64,000 bases of DNA from Allobosea sp. (lineage in GTDB: Bacteria > Pseudomonadota > Alphaproteobacteria > Rhizobiales > Beijerinckiaceae). Location: the NCBI RefSeq assembly GCF_017308015.1, contig NZ_JAFKFW010000014.1:113345-177344 (forward strand), in the 5' to 3' direction. Below, one piece after another: positions 6,821 to 15,675 of this stretch (positions are counted from its first letter, which is position 1; each line of letters starts with the position of its first letter). The notes below the pieces were generated by a model. That model made no database searches and had not been told where the DNA came from. It saw only the letters and a program-made list of their open reading frames with translations. Made by a program: the position numbers and the translations under genes.

Positions 6821-8002
6821 CTAACCAACGCGCAGGACCGGCGACCGCAAGGCTATGCCTAGCACCGCACCGAGCTCCTCCGCCCAGATAGAAAAGCGCA
6901 AAGAAGTAGCTCCGATACTTTTGGTTGTGCGCTCGATTGACCCCAAGAAATCCGCATTGGTCTCGCACAATCGGCGGAAAGCCAATTCTACGGCCTCTTT
7001 CTGAGGAATTGCGCGCTCTCTGACATTAGGCATCGCGAAATAGTACATAATGAAATCAAAGATGGCCCGATTGAACGGGCGCTCGTAGCCATCGGACGTC
7101 CATTTGCGGCAAACATTATCGCCGAATATGTCTCGCGCACACGAGTAAGCGGCTTCAAAATCTTCTAGTTTTCCAATTATTTCATTCTGAGACTGTGGCC
7201 ACCACGAATTAAGTTCTGCACAAGTGTGGTCGAGGAAGCCCTTTAAATCGCCGTTGTAGCGATCCCCAAAATATTGAAAAGCATACCACCGAATCAGGAG
7301 TTCCGCATCTCTCATGCGAAAGTCAGGTTTCTTGAGTTTCAGAAGATCACGCAACGCTTTGCTTTCGCCAGAGGCGAGATCGGCGAATTCTACGAAATCT
7401 CCGGGATGAAGTGCCTGGCGTAATTCTTGCGGTGAAAGCGGCACACTTCCCGTGTTAAGCCGAAGAAAGACCTGATATAGGAAATTATCGTTTCCCCAAT
7501 TCTTGATAACGATCGTTCTGATCGGCTGATTTTCAAATGCGGCAAGATCGTCGCTTCGGGCAGCATCCGCCCTGAGATCGAAAAGTGACAGCTTTCTCAG
7601 ATCATCCCTTATATTGAGACCGGTCAACTGTAGTCTTTGATAAATCTTGTCGTCAGGCTCCGCAGCAAATTGTCTAATGCTAAGAAGTCTTTGTTTTCCA
7701 TCAATAACGATATACGATCCCCGCTTAGTTTTTGACTCGGCCAAAACAAGCTGCGGGATAGGAAGACCAAGTATCAGAGATTCGATAAACTGACTCTTAC
7801 GTTCACGCTCCCACGCGTCTCGGCGCTGAAAACGTGGATTCAGTTGGATATTTCCTTTATTAATTTGGCTAATAATAGTTTCGGTCGTCCAATCTGTTCC
7901 ACTGACAACGGCTTGAGACACGATTTTCGGATCGAAATTCTCAATATCGGACAAATTTTCCGCTTGGTCGCTTACTTCGAACAAGTCACCGTTATCCGCC
8001 AT
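6821..8002 (-). CDS. DUF262 (ParB/GmrS-like) nucleotide-dependent protein
   Basis: The 393-residue protein shows the DUF262 pattern: a WERERKSQFIESLILGLPIP segment early, the signature VIDGKQRLLSI (the usual DGQQR with K for Q) near residue 105, and FLRLNTGSVPLSPQELR around residues 185-200. DUF262 is the NTPase/nuclease-type domain found in GmrSD type IV restriction enzymes, BrxR-like and other defence genes; alone it often pairs with a second effector. Here there is no DUF1524 HNH domain, so this is not a GmrSD enzyme; the partner is the HEPN gene five bases downstream. A strong AGGAGG lies about eight bases upstream of the ATG. Lower GC and AT-rich codons mark it as acquired. Confidence 0.82.
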   Translation of the reverse strand: MADNGDLFEVSDQAENLSDIENFDPKIVSQAVVSGTDWTTETIISQINKGNIQLNPRFQRRDAWERERKSQFIESLILGLPIPQLVLAESKTKRGSYIVIDGKQRLLSIRQFAAEPDDKIYQRLQLTGLNIRDDLRKLSLFDLRADAARSDDLAAFENQPIRTIVIKNWGNDNFLYQVFLRLNTGSVPLSPQELRQALHPGDFVEFADLASGESKALRDLLKLKKPDFRMRDAELLIRWYAFQYFGDRYNGDLKGFLDHTCAELNSWWPQSQNEIIGKLEDFEAAYSCARDIFGDNVCRKWTSDGYERPFNRAIFDFIMYYFAMPNVRERAIPQKEAVELAFRRLCETNADFLGSIERTTKSIGATSLRFSIWAEELGAVLGIALRSPVLRVG

Positions 8003-8167
8003 GCACTTCCTCCTATATGCGAGGCCGCGCTATGCACCCCGCCCATATGTCGTCCAGCATATCGCCAAATTGCGTGGCGCCAACAGAGCTTGAAAACGCT
8101 GTCTCGGAAGCCGGCAGCCGGCATTCACTAGCCCAATCGATGCAATGAGCAGCAGCTGAGAATGCGC

Positions 8168-9040
8168 TCACGCCTCCCTAGGATTTCTCGTTGACCAGTA
8201 TTTTTTCCGTAGATCGGCCATTGCTTCCTCTTTTGTTCGCCCACGGCCATTTGCCGGATCAAGCCTCCTCGCGTTTTCTGTGACCGGACTAGCAAAACAA
8301 GTCCAATCGTCATCGTCGAATAGACTCGACATGAAATAAAATGTGTATTCATTCAGATCTGGAGCATCTGGATCCTGTGGGCAGAATTTTATTAAACGTT
8401 GCCCTTCAATTTTACAGCCGCACTCGAATAACTGTAATGCCGGCACATAATTTTGGATGTCTTCACTACGAACTTCGATCAACGGAGACTTACAGTATTG
8501 ACATTGAAACGCGGATAATGCCTCCTTGGTGATACGCAATTGCGACTCAATCTCCTCTAAATCCTTTCCACTCATTCGCCTTCTCAAATCGGGAAGATTA
8601 CTCTTCTCGAATAAATCGTATCGAACTAGACGCAGCAATTCGATGGAAATATCTTCAGCTGTCATTTCTTTTGTCACCAATGCTTTTCGCAAGGCCCACG
8701 GCGGTGACTTTTTCCGGATTTGATCAGCTGTAACATTGTGCCAGATTGGAATAAGCTGGCGGACATTATCGGCAAACTGATTGCCGACTAGACCATCCAA
8801 CTCGTAGGCTGGCCACGGTTTGCGTAAGAAAAACTCGCTAAAGACGATTATTCCGCACTTAGACCGAACAAGGCCTTGATCGACCTTTTCTCTAATCGAA
8901 TCACCATATTCAATTGAGTGCTCGTCGTACCAAACCCTTACCCCAAGACTGACCAGGGCATTGGCGAGCGGCCGCACAAACACGCTTTTGTCTTCGGAAG
9001 CGTGAGAAATGAACACGTCATATTCGAAATCTAATATCAT
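8168..9040 (-). CDS. TIR-domain protein with a zinc-ribbon-like C-terminal region
   Basis: Residues 1-130 are a classical bacterial TIR domain. They begin YDVFISHASEDK, have a VWYDEHSIEYGDSI BB-loop region, and carry the catalytic Glu 80 in WPAYELDGL, the position used for NAD+ cleavage in active TIR NADases. The remaining 160 residues carry two Cys pairs (CQYC about residue 180, CGC about residue 208) that could form a zinc ribbon, and an acidic FDDDDW stretch. The C-terminal part may be the sensor for infection. It lies upstream of the DUF262-HEPN pair on the same strand, separated by 165 bp, so it is probably transcribed on its own. The sequence is AT-richer than the core genome. Confidence 0.82.
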   Translation of the reverse strand: MILDFEYDVFISHASEDKSVFVRPLANALVSLGVRVWYDEHSIEYGDSIREKVDQGLVRSKCGIIVFSEFFLRKPWPAYELDGLVGNQFADNVRQLIPIWHNVTADQIRKKSPPWALRKALVTKEMTAEDISIELLRLVRYDLFEKSNLPDLRRRMSGKDLEEIESQLRITKEALSAFQCQYCKSPLIEVRSEDIQNYVPALQLFECGCKIEGQRLIKFCPQDPDAPDLNEYTFYFMSSLFDDDDWTCFASPVTENARRLDPANGRGRTKEEAMADLRKKYWSTRNPREA

Positions 9041-9261
9041 GAAGGGCTACCGTCGAATCAGGCGAATACGTCCGCCCGCCTCAGCCTGACTTACCTAAAG
9101 ATGCCGGGGACGCACACCTTGTAGCTCACCCCTAGCTGGCTCCGGTAGTTCGGAAACCGTCTCTGGACTCACAAAGCCCGCTTGCAATGAAGTCCGTCTG
9201 AAGTAGACGAGCTGACCCGCGCATTTTTTTTTGCGGACATGGAGCCATTGGCGCGAATCCC

Positions 9262-9960
9262 ATGCGACGTGCATTCGATCTGACATCAGCGGTGCTCTTG
9301 CTTGCCGCAAATCCGAAAGCCGAGGGTTTCATCAAGGCTGTCCGAAAATTTCAATCAGCTGTTTCGGTGAGTACTGACCTTGCCGAAGTTAGGCGGTCGG
9401 TCGAAGAGCTTCAGGCTATGCGCGACGACGTTGGTGATAGGTCGCATCTCGCTAGGGCGCTCCTTACCCACGCAGTCGTGGTCTATTGCCGTGCAAGCCA
9501 TGCCAAGGCCATCGAACGATATGATGTCGGCGTTATAGGCGCGTATTCGCCTGAGCAGAGGGAAGCTCACAAGCTTATCGTCAATCTGCGGAACAAAGTT
9601 ATTGCCCATTTCGGCCCGGGTGAGAACTGGAACGACGAACGAGTGCTATACTTGGAACAAGAACACGGAGATGGCATCACAGCAGTGCACTACCGTACAA
9701 ACAGTGACAGCCAAGTGTCCGACTCCCTTGAAAGCCTCTTAGACATCGCCATCCCTTACGTTAAGTCGAAAGAATCGGAGCGCGCCGCGGAGATTGATGC
9801 TGAGCTGAGCAGAACCCCTGAGCTGTTCGACGTCATCAGCCGAATGCCATTCAACGTCGAAAAGTTTTACGATGGTGTGCCGGGTGGCGCTGAGAACTTT
9901 TGGGGTCCGAAGGGCTTCACGGCGGAACGTACGGTGAAGTCGACCATTCGAAGCGATTGA
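9262..9960 (+). CDS. HEPN-like hypothetical protein
   Basis: The 232-residue protein contains R110-N-K-V-I-A-H116, an RX5H that fits the RX4-6H motif of HEPN RNases, placed after a helical region as in that fold. The following FGPGENWNDERVLYLEQ is typical of stand-alone HEPN-like proteins of mobile elements. The ATG at 9262 has no good ribosome binding site. It is divergent from the TIR gene at 8168-9040 and faces away from it, ending the defence-like cluster. It may be a further RNase effector or toxin. Confidence in the gene is fair, in the HEPN assignment low to moderate. Confidence 0.55.
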   Translation: MRRAFDLTSAVLLLAANPKAEGFIKAVRKFQSAVSVSTDLAEVRRSVEELQAMRDDVGDRSHLARALLTHAVVVYCRASHAKAIERYDVGVIGAYSPEQREAHKLIVNLRNKVIAHFGPGENWNDERVLYLEQEHGDGITAVHYRTNSDSQVSDSLESLLDIAIPYVKSKESERAAEIDAELSRTPELFDVISRMPFNVEKFYDGVPGGAENFWGPKGFTAERTVKSTIRSD

Positions 9961-10220
9961 ATGCTCCCAGCTTACCCGGCGGCAAAGTTGGCGAAGCGGC
10001 TTGTTTTGCTCGTTGGCCTACGCTTTAGGCGGCCAGCCAATGCCGCTATCCGGCCCTTGGCTAATTGGTTGTGCGTCTACATGAAACTTGCGGGACACAG
10101 GGCGCGCGCCTAACATCATCGCAATGCCTGCCCTTGTTGGCTGTGCACAACGAATGCCCCAGCGGGCCGTTGTTGCGCAGCCGCCAACAACGATCCGACC
10201 GAACCCCGGGATCGCAGGCA

Positions 10221-10709
10221 ATGACCATCACCCGAATGGAATTTGAGAAGCGTATTGCGACCGCCGAGTACACCGGCTCCCGCAACAGGGCTCGTCGAGT
10301 AGCCAGCCTCGTTCTGACCAGCCTGCAGGGCAGGTCGAACGAAGCCTTCCAGAAGCTCCTTCCCAAGCTACAGAACTCGCCCGATGTCCCATCGACAGCG
10401 GTTGCGAAAGCTATCCTTGTTCTCGCGCAGCAGTGGCTTGGCGACGCTGCGGTCAAGAAAGTCGCACCCCAGAGCCTGCCGGAGACAGCACCGCCCGAGC
10501 GCGAACGATACGTGGCGATGACGGCGAAGGCGCTGCTTGCCACAGGTGATCTAGCCGACGAAGCCGTAGCCCGTGAAATCGCGGAGATGGGCTACGACTA
10601 TTTCATCCGGCAAGACCTTTTGGCCGTGAAGAAGCGATCCGCGCGCCACGCGCTGACCAATTCCCTTGACCGTCTGCACAAGGCGGCGGCTAACTTCGGG
10701 ACGCTTTGA
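10221..10709 (+). CDS. Hypothetical helical protein next to the prohead protease
   Basis: The ATG at 10221 is preferred to an upstream in-frame start at 10065 because the extra 52 residues look non-coding. The 162-residue product is rich in Ala, Arg and Leu and appears all-helical, without membrane segments. It ends two bases before the start of the HK97-type protease gene, so the two are one operon. No family recognised. In phages the genes beside the prohead protease are portal, scaffold or capsid, but this protein is too small and has no feature of those. Confidence 0.55.
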   Translation: MTITRMEFEKRIATAEYTGSRNRARRVASLVLTSLQGRSNEAFQKLLPKLQNSPDVPSTAVAKAILVLAQQWLGDAAVKKVAPQSLPETAPPERERYVAMTAKALLATGDLADEAVAREIAEMGYDYFIRQDLLAVKKRSARHALTNSLDRLHKAAANFGTL

Positions 10710-10711
10710 CC

Positions 10712-11227
10712 ATGCTTGTTAGAGGCATCGCATCAAAGCAGTCGCTCGATCTGCAAGGGCATCTCATCCTTGCGGGCGCGTTTGATGCGTCAATAGCCAA
10801 ACGCGGGTTGAGCGGCATCGCCCTGTTGCTCAGCCACGATAGCAGGCGCAAGGCAGGGCACATCTTCAAGCTGTTCACACAGGATCGAGCGCTTCATATC
10901 TGCGCGATCGTGGATCCTCGGCTCCCCGGCGTCAGTGAGTACCTCGCAGGCTTCAAGAAGGGCGAGACGCTCGGGTTTAGCATCGGGGCGCGTGACGTGC
11001 AGGGGATCGAGGCAGGTCCGCACAAGCTGATCACGCAGGCAGATCTCTACGAGGTCAGCCTTACGAAGCATCCCGTCAATCCGGAGTGCCTGGTCACTTT
11101 CGTCGAGCGCGACGAACCCCTGTGGCCAATCGAGTTCCGGCAAATGTTCGCCGAGCAAGATGCGGCCGTCGCCGCCTGCCCGAATCCCAGAACTTTCATC
11201 CCGACCATCCGATACGAGGACGCCTGA
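10712..11227 (+). CDS. HK97-type prohead protease (S78 family), orphan
   Basis: The 171-residue protein has the elements of caudoviral prohead proteases: a DLQGHLILAGAFD start, LLSHDSRRKAGHIF with the catalytic-type His, GETLGFSIGARDV with the Ser of the SxG/SIG motif, and YEVSLTKHPVNPECL close to the end. In phages it cleaves the scaffold and capsid delta domain during head maturation. No capsid, portal or terminase gene follows: the next two genes are unknown small proteins and then the element ends. It may therefore act on a helper phage's capsid, as in phage satellites, or be a relic. The ATG at 10712 is chosen over an in-frame TTG at 10706 that overlaps the previous stop. Confidence 0.78.
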   Translation: MLVRGIASKQSLDLQGHLILAGAFDASIAKRGLSGIALLLSHDSRRKAGHIFKLFTQDRALHICAIVDPRLPGVSEYLAGFKKGETLGFSIGARDVQGIEAGPHKLITQADLYEVSLTKHPVNPECLVTFVERDEPLWPIEFRQMFAEQDAAVAACPNPRTFIPTIRYEDA

Positions 11228-11230
11228 ACT

Positions 11231-11734
11231 ATGAGCCCCGATCGCACCAAGCGCATGCGCGCCGATATTCTGACCTTGAGCCGAGCCGATCTGCGTGACC
11301 TAGCGAAGTCAGTCGATCTGACCCGCGACGATCTGACCGACTTCGCGGAACTGGGCGGCGACTTGCCCCTCACCGCGCAGACCGCGCTCACCGCTTGGTA
11401 CGAGGTTTTTGAGACCCGCAAGCTGTTTCATCGCCCGCACGTCAACGGCCTCATCGCTTCGCTGTACGAGGCGACCGGCGTCACCGAATTTCATCGGCAA
11501 GCTTTCGTCCAAGGCGAGACGGACCTAACTGCTGAACAGCGAGACGCCATCCGCCGGCACATGATTGGCCTGCCCGATTACATCGCGCCCGCGCCTGTCA
11601 CGTTCGGATCGTCGTCAGCGTCGCTGCCGCCTGAAATTGGACGCAGGGCCGATCTGCTTAGGCAGCTTCGCCAACTCCCCATCGCCGCTCTCGAGGCGCT
11701 CGTCGCCTCCGCCCAAAAGCAGCCCCCGGCCTAA
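11231..11734 (+). CDS. Hypothetical protein downstream of the prohead protease
   Basis: The 167-residue protein starts three bases after the protease stop. Its N-terminal half has repeated acidic/basic helices (RADLRDLAKSVDLTRDDLTDFAELG). The middle, RKLFHRPHVNGLIASLYEATG, is more globular, and the end is alanine/leucine-rich. No recognised family. Position in a tight three-gene unit with the protease suggests a shared role. Confidence 0.55.
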   Translation: MSPDRTKRMRADILTLSRADLRDLAKSVDLTRDDLTDFAELGGDLPLTAQTALTAWYEVFETRKLFHRPHVNGLIASLYEATGVTEFHRQAFVQGETDLTAEQRDAIRRHMIGLPDYIAPAPVTFGSSSASLPPEIGRRADLLRQLRQLPIAALEALVASAQKQPPA

Positions 11735-11782
11735 CGGCGGAATCTCTTCCCCCCAATTGCCAGCCAGTCAGGAGCAAGCACA

Positions 11783-12181
11783 ATGAGAACTACCCACACT
11801 TATGAGTGCCTCGACATCAACCCGGAGAGGCGGATGAGGGAGGTGGGAATGGAAGTCTTAAGCGAGTACGCGCAGCGCATGAAGCCGGCCCCGACCGCGA
11901 GCATTGAGTCGTGCGGCGCGAGTCGCGAGTTCGAATTGGAGGTCCGCACTCGGCTCCGCGACCGAGCGATTCTCGCTTATGCTTCGGCGTGCATGTTAGT
12001 CAGCCGGAGCGAAAGACGCGGTCCTCATTCAGTCCGCAAAGGGGAACTGATCAAAGAAATCGGCACCGCAAACATCGATGCTATCGAGGCCGCCCTTGCC
12101 GTCGGATGGCTGTTCGAGGGGCGTGACGCCTATTTCTTCAACCGTCCCTCAAACATGAATTTTAGGACCAGAATCCAATAA
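11783..12181 (+). CDS. Hypothetical protein, last gene of the element
   Basis: This 132-residue protein is the last open frame before the element boundary and is followed by a hairpin terminator. The C-terminal half (RKGELIKEIGTANIDAIEAALAVGWLFEGRDAYFF) resembles a winged-helix or helix-turn-helix arrangement, which may bind DNA, but no helix-turn-helix signature is certain. It lies 48 bp after the previous gene. Confidence 0.5.
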   Translation: MRTTHTYECLDINPERRMREVGMEVLSEYAQRMKPAPTASIESCGASREFELEVRTRLRDRAILAYASACMLVSRSERRGPHSVRKGELIKEIGTANIDAIEAALAVGWLFEGRDAYFFNRPSNMNFRTRIQ

Positions 12182-12212
12182 ACCACTGTGGCATCATAAC
12201 AATTCGACGAAG

Positions 12213-12237
12213 TGGGGTGCATATGCGCCCCATTTTG
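12213..12237 (+). terminator. Hairpin terminator at the end of the element's rightward genes
   Basis: TGGGGTGCAT and ATGCGCCCCA pair almost perfectly (one G-T wobble), followed by a short TTTT. It stands about 30 bp after the last stop codon of the element and before the junction with comEC. Confidence 0.55.
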
Positions 12238-12294
12238 AGTTTGTGGGTCTTTTTGCGGTAATTTTCCACAGACCCCATATCAAACCTCACTAAA

Positions 12295-12324
12295 TCAACT
12301 GTTTAAGTGCCACTTTCGATTGAA
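12295..12324. other. Right junction of the integrated element inside comEC
   Basis: Read on the minus strand, ComEC-like sequence stays in frame to YHFQTFN (codons ending at 12319), continues with a possibly native Arg (12316-12318), and then changes to KWHLNS and a stop at 12295-12297. Where other ComEC proteins continue into further membrane helices, this one runs into low-GC element DNA. The crossover lies near 12313-12324. The second attachment site and the integrase are expected left of the window. Confidence 0.6.
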
Positions 12325-13731
12325 GGTCTGGAAGTGATAGGCGCCGAACGGCGCGGTCGCGGCCGTCGCCAGCATGGTGGTGACGAGGATGCCGAGTGCC
12401 GCCGTCCCGAGCGGCCAGGGCAAAGCGGTCGGCGGCTCGCTGCGGTCTCTTCTCTCCCAGCGCTCGGCGAAGGCGATCAGCGCGGCGACCGCGCCGAAGG
12501 ACATCTGGAAGCTCGGGCCGAGCAGCGCTTCCGGCTCGCGCAGCAGCACGATCAGCGCGGCGAGCGCGAGATTGCGCATGCAGAGCGCTGCACGATCGAC
12601 CAGGATCGCGCCGAGCATGACCAGCGTCATGATCAGCGAGCGTTCGGTCGCCACATCGCTGCCCGAGAAGATGCAATAGGCGGTCGCGCCGAGCATGGCC
12701 GCGATCGCAGCGAGCTTCTTGACCGGCCAGTGCAGGGCGACCGTCTGCGACAGGGCGAGCAGCGCGCGAACCAGCCAGAAGATCGTGCCGGCGGCGAGCA
12801 CCATGTGCAGGCCGGAAATCGAGACGATGTGGTAGATGCCGGCCGCCCGCAGGTCGTTGTTCGTGGCCTCCGTGATCAGGCCGCGCTTGCCGGTGACGAG
12901 CGCGGCGGCGACCGCCCCGCCCTGCTCGCTTCCGACTTCGGCGATGCGTTTGGTCAGAGCATTACGGGCCCGGTCGATCATTACGTCGATCGCGAGGCGC
13001 GTCGGCATCGGATAGGGCGCCGGCGCGAGCCCGACCTTGCCGGAGACGCTTCCGACAGCGCCGATCCCGCGGAAGAAGGCATCGCGGCCGAAATCATAGC
13101 CGCCCGCCCGCGCCGGTCCTGGCGGCGGCAGCAAGCGCGCGGTCGCGACGATATGATCGCCCGGCGCGACGGAGCCCTGCCGGATATTGACGCGGACCCG
13201 CTTTGGCCGCTGGTCCGCCGGCACATTTGCGAGATCCGTCACCAGCAAAACCAGACGTGCGCCACTGTCGCGGGCTTCGACGCTCTCGACGAAACCGGCC
13301 AGCTTGCCGATTCGTGGTCGCTCCAGCATCGGCGCCGCGATATCGGCCGTGCGCCAGACCCCGGCCGCAAATCCTGCAAAGGCGGCTGCCGCAGCAAGGC
13401 AGGCCATCGATGCGAAGCGCCGCCTGCGCAGAAGGAAGGAGGCTACGGCGCTCAATATCAGGCCGAGAAGCGGCGCCCAAAATGCCGGTTCCCGATCGGC
13501 GGCGAAATAGAGCAGGATGCCGAAGCCCATGGCGATGGGCAGCCAGAGGAACGGGCGCCGCCGTTCGGTTTCGAGAGCCCATCCCTGCTGAAGACGGAGC
13601 CAAAGCCGCCGCAACGGCGGCCGGAGGCTTGACGCAAACGAGGCCGTAGCGCCGAACCGAGCCGGCAGGATATCGGCGCGCGCCCCGCGCCGGCCCTGTG
13701 CCTGCCCCTGCCCCGGCGGCGCCGGCTGCAT
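12295..13731 (-). pseudogene. comEC: comEC, DNA-uptake channel gene interrupted by the mobile element
   Basis: ComEC/Rec2 transports single-stranded DNA across the inner membrane in natural transformation and is normally about 700-800 residues. This copy has 478 codons. Its first 80 residues are a cytoplasmic and membrane start; then follow the OB-like DUF4131 region and the competence domain with its conserved SISGLHMVLAAG and several membrane helices (ALVTGKRGLI, TERSLIMTLVMLGA). It stops after HFQTFN, losing the last membrane helices and the C-terminal metallo-beta-lactamase-like domain. The loss coincides with the element junction, so the missing 3' part should lie on the far side of the element. 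The ATG at 13731 is divergent from gltX. The product is very likely non-functional for DNA uptake. Confidence 0.8.
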
Positions 13732-13883
13732 CGCCCGCCTCCCCTGCCGGCGCTGCGATTTGACCGCTTAACCTTTCCGGCCAAGCCATGTTACAGGGCG
13801 CGCGCCGGTTGTCATGTCATGACCTGCACCTTTCCCTGTCTTGCCCCGGACGGCCCTAAGCCGCCCGGCCGGAGTTTCCTCCC

Positions 13884-15305
13884 ATGAGCAACGCCGTCGT
13901 CACGCGCTTTGCGCCCTCGCCCACCGGATTCCTGCATATCGGCGGAGCCCGGACCGCGCTGTTCAACTGGCTTTATGCCCGCCGGCAAGGCGGCAAGATG
14001 CTGCTGCGCATCGAGGATACCGACCGGGAACGCTCGACCGAGGCCGCCATCGCGGCGATCCTCGACGGGCTCGAGTGGCTCGGGCTCGATTGGGACGGCC
14101 AGACCGTCTACCAGTTCCAGCGCGCCGCACGGCATCGCGAGGTCGCCGAGCAGATGCTCGCCGCCGGCCGGGCCTATCATTGCTACGCGACGCAGGCCGA
14201 GCTCGAGGAGATGCGCGAGAAGGCGCGCGCCGAGGGCAAGCCGCTCCGCTATGACGGGCGCTGGCGCGATCGCGATCCGTCGACTGCGCCGGAAGGCGTG
14301 AAGCCGGTGATCCGTCTCAAGGCGCCGCAGACGGGCGAGACCGTGGTCAATGACGAGGTCCAGGGCCGCGTCGTCTGGCAGAACGAGAATCTCGACGATC
14401 TCGTGCTGCTGCGCTCCGACGGCACGCCGACCTATATGCTCGCCGTGGTGGTCGACGACCACGACATGGGCGTGACCCATATCATCCGCGGCGACGACCA
14501 CCTGACCAATGCCGCCCGCCAGACCCAGATCTACGACGCGCTCGGCTGGGATGTGCCGAGCATGTCGCATATCCCGCTGATCCACGGGCCGGATGGTGCC
14601 AAGCTTTCGAAGCGCCATGGCGCGCTCGGCATCGATGCCTATCGCTCGATGGGCTACCTGCCGGCGGCCTTGCGCAACTATCTGGTGCGGCTGGGCTGGA
14701 GCCATGGCGACCAGGAGGTCTTCTCCACGCAGGAGATGATCGACGCCTTCAACCTATCCTCGATCGGCCGCTCCCCGGCCCGCTTCGACTACGCCAAGCT
14801 GGAGAACCTGAACGGGCTCTACATGCGCCAGTCGAGCGACCAGGATCTGCTCGATGCGCTCAAGGTCATCCTGCCGGAGATCGGGCCGGCGCGCGGGCTG
14901 GGCGGTACGCTCTCGCCAGAGCTGGAGGTGAAGTTCCTCGCCGCCATGCCCGGCCTCAAGGAGCGCGCCAAGACGCTGATCGAACTGCTCGACAGCGCCT
15001 TCTATCTCTATGCCCAGCGCCCGCTGCAGCTCGACGACAAGGCCAAGGGCCTGCTCGACGAGGCGGCGCGCCAGCGCCTGCCGAAGATCGCGGAAAAGCT
15101 CGCCGCCGTCGGCGACTGGACGCCGGCGCCGCTGGAGGCGGCGGTACGTGCCTATGTCGAAGAGGCTGGACTGAAGCTCGGCCAGGCCGCGCAGCCGCTG
15201 CGCGCCGCGCTGACCGGCCGGGCGATGTCGCCAGGCCTCTTCGACGTCATGGCGGTTCTCGGCCGGGACGAGACGCTGGCGCGGCTCGCCGATCAGGCAG
15301 CGTGA
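13884..15305 (+). CDS. gltX: Glutamyl-tRNA synthetase
   Basis: This cytoplasmic enzyme charges tRNA(Glu) with glutamate using ATP, for protein synthesis. The 473-residue protein has the class I signatures: HIGG (HIGH-like) at residues 18-21 within [20 protein letters not shown], and KLSKR (KMSKS-like) near residue 240. A normal-length anticodon-binding C-terminal part follows. Divergent from comEC, with about 150 bp between the starts, and followed by a 370-bp leader before gltA. Confidence 0.96.
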   Translation: MSNAVVTRFAPSPTGFLHIGGARTALFNWLYARRQGGKMLLRIEDTDRERSTEAAIAAILDGLEWLGLDWDGQTVYQFQRAARHREVAEQMLAAGRAYHCYATQAELEEMREKARAEGKPLRYDGRWRDRDPSTAPEGVKPVIRLKAPQTGETVVNDEVQGRVVWQNENLDDLVLLRSDGTPTYMLAVVVDDHDMGVTHIIRGDDHLTNAARQTQIYDALGWDVPSMSHIPLIHGPDGAKLSKRHGALGIDAYRSMGYLPAALRNYLVRLGWSHGDQEVFSTQEMIDAFNLSSIGRSPARFDYAKLENLNGLYMRQSSDQDLLDALKVILPEIGPARGLGGTLSPELEVKFLAAMPGLKERAKTLIELLDSAFYLYAQRPLQLDDKAKGLLDEAARQRLPKIAEKLAAVGDWTPAPLEAAVRAYVEEAGLKLGQAAQPLRAALTGRAMSPGLFDVMAVLGRDETLARLADQAA

Positions 15306-15675
15306 GGGCTCCGGCCCGGTTTTCAGCCGGGCTGGAGCAGCCTGACCACCCATCGTCCGATATGCTCGCCGCTCCCCGTAAATGGGGGCGGCACGGGCGC
15401 TCGCGCAGATATGAGCGCAACGCGGTTCAAACCGCCTTTTGGCTCGGTTGAATGCACTGCGCAAATGGTCTAGTGACGCGCAAGTGCATTGCATCGCGGC
15501 AACGCGGGCGGTCACGGATATTGCTTGTAAATCAGTCACATGGCTCGCCTTCTCCCGTCTCCTTCCAACATCTGCCCATGATATTGCGGCCTTCGGAAGA
15601 GAGATGCCCCGCGCGAAAAGGCGGAGAGGCGAAACCGGGGCTGAACAGCAGCGAGCCTTGAAAGGATCGGTATCG
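15306..15675. other. gltX-gltA intergenic leader of 370 bp
   Basis: No gene is visible. An imperfect hairpin after gltX (15308-15338, stems GCTCCGGCCCGG and CCGGGCTGGAGC with one mismatch, no T run) may stop gltX transcription. The rest is presumably the gltA promoter and leader; it is somewhat AT-richer around 15520-15545. Confidence 0.4.

Noticed and set aside
12307-13632. A 441-codon open frame opposite comEC
   Set aside because: Low-complexity Arg/Gly/Asp-rich antisense translation; comEC on the other strand is clearly the real gene.
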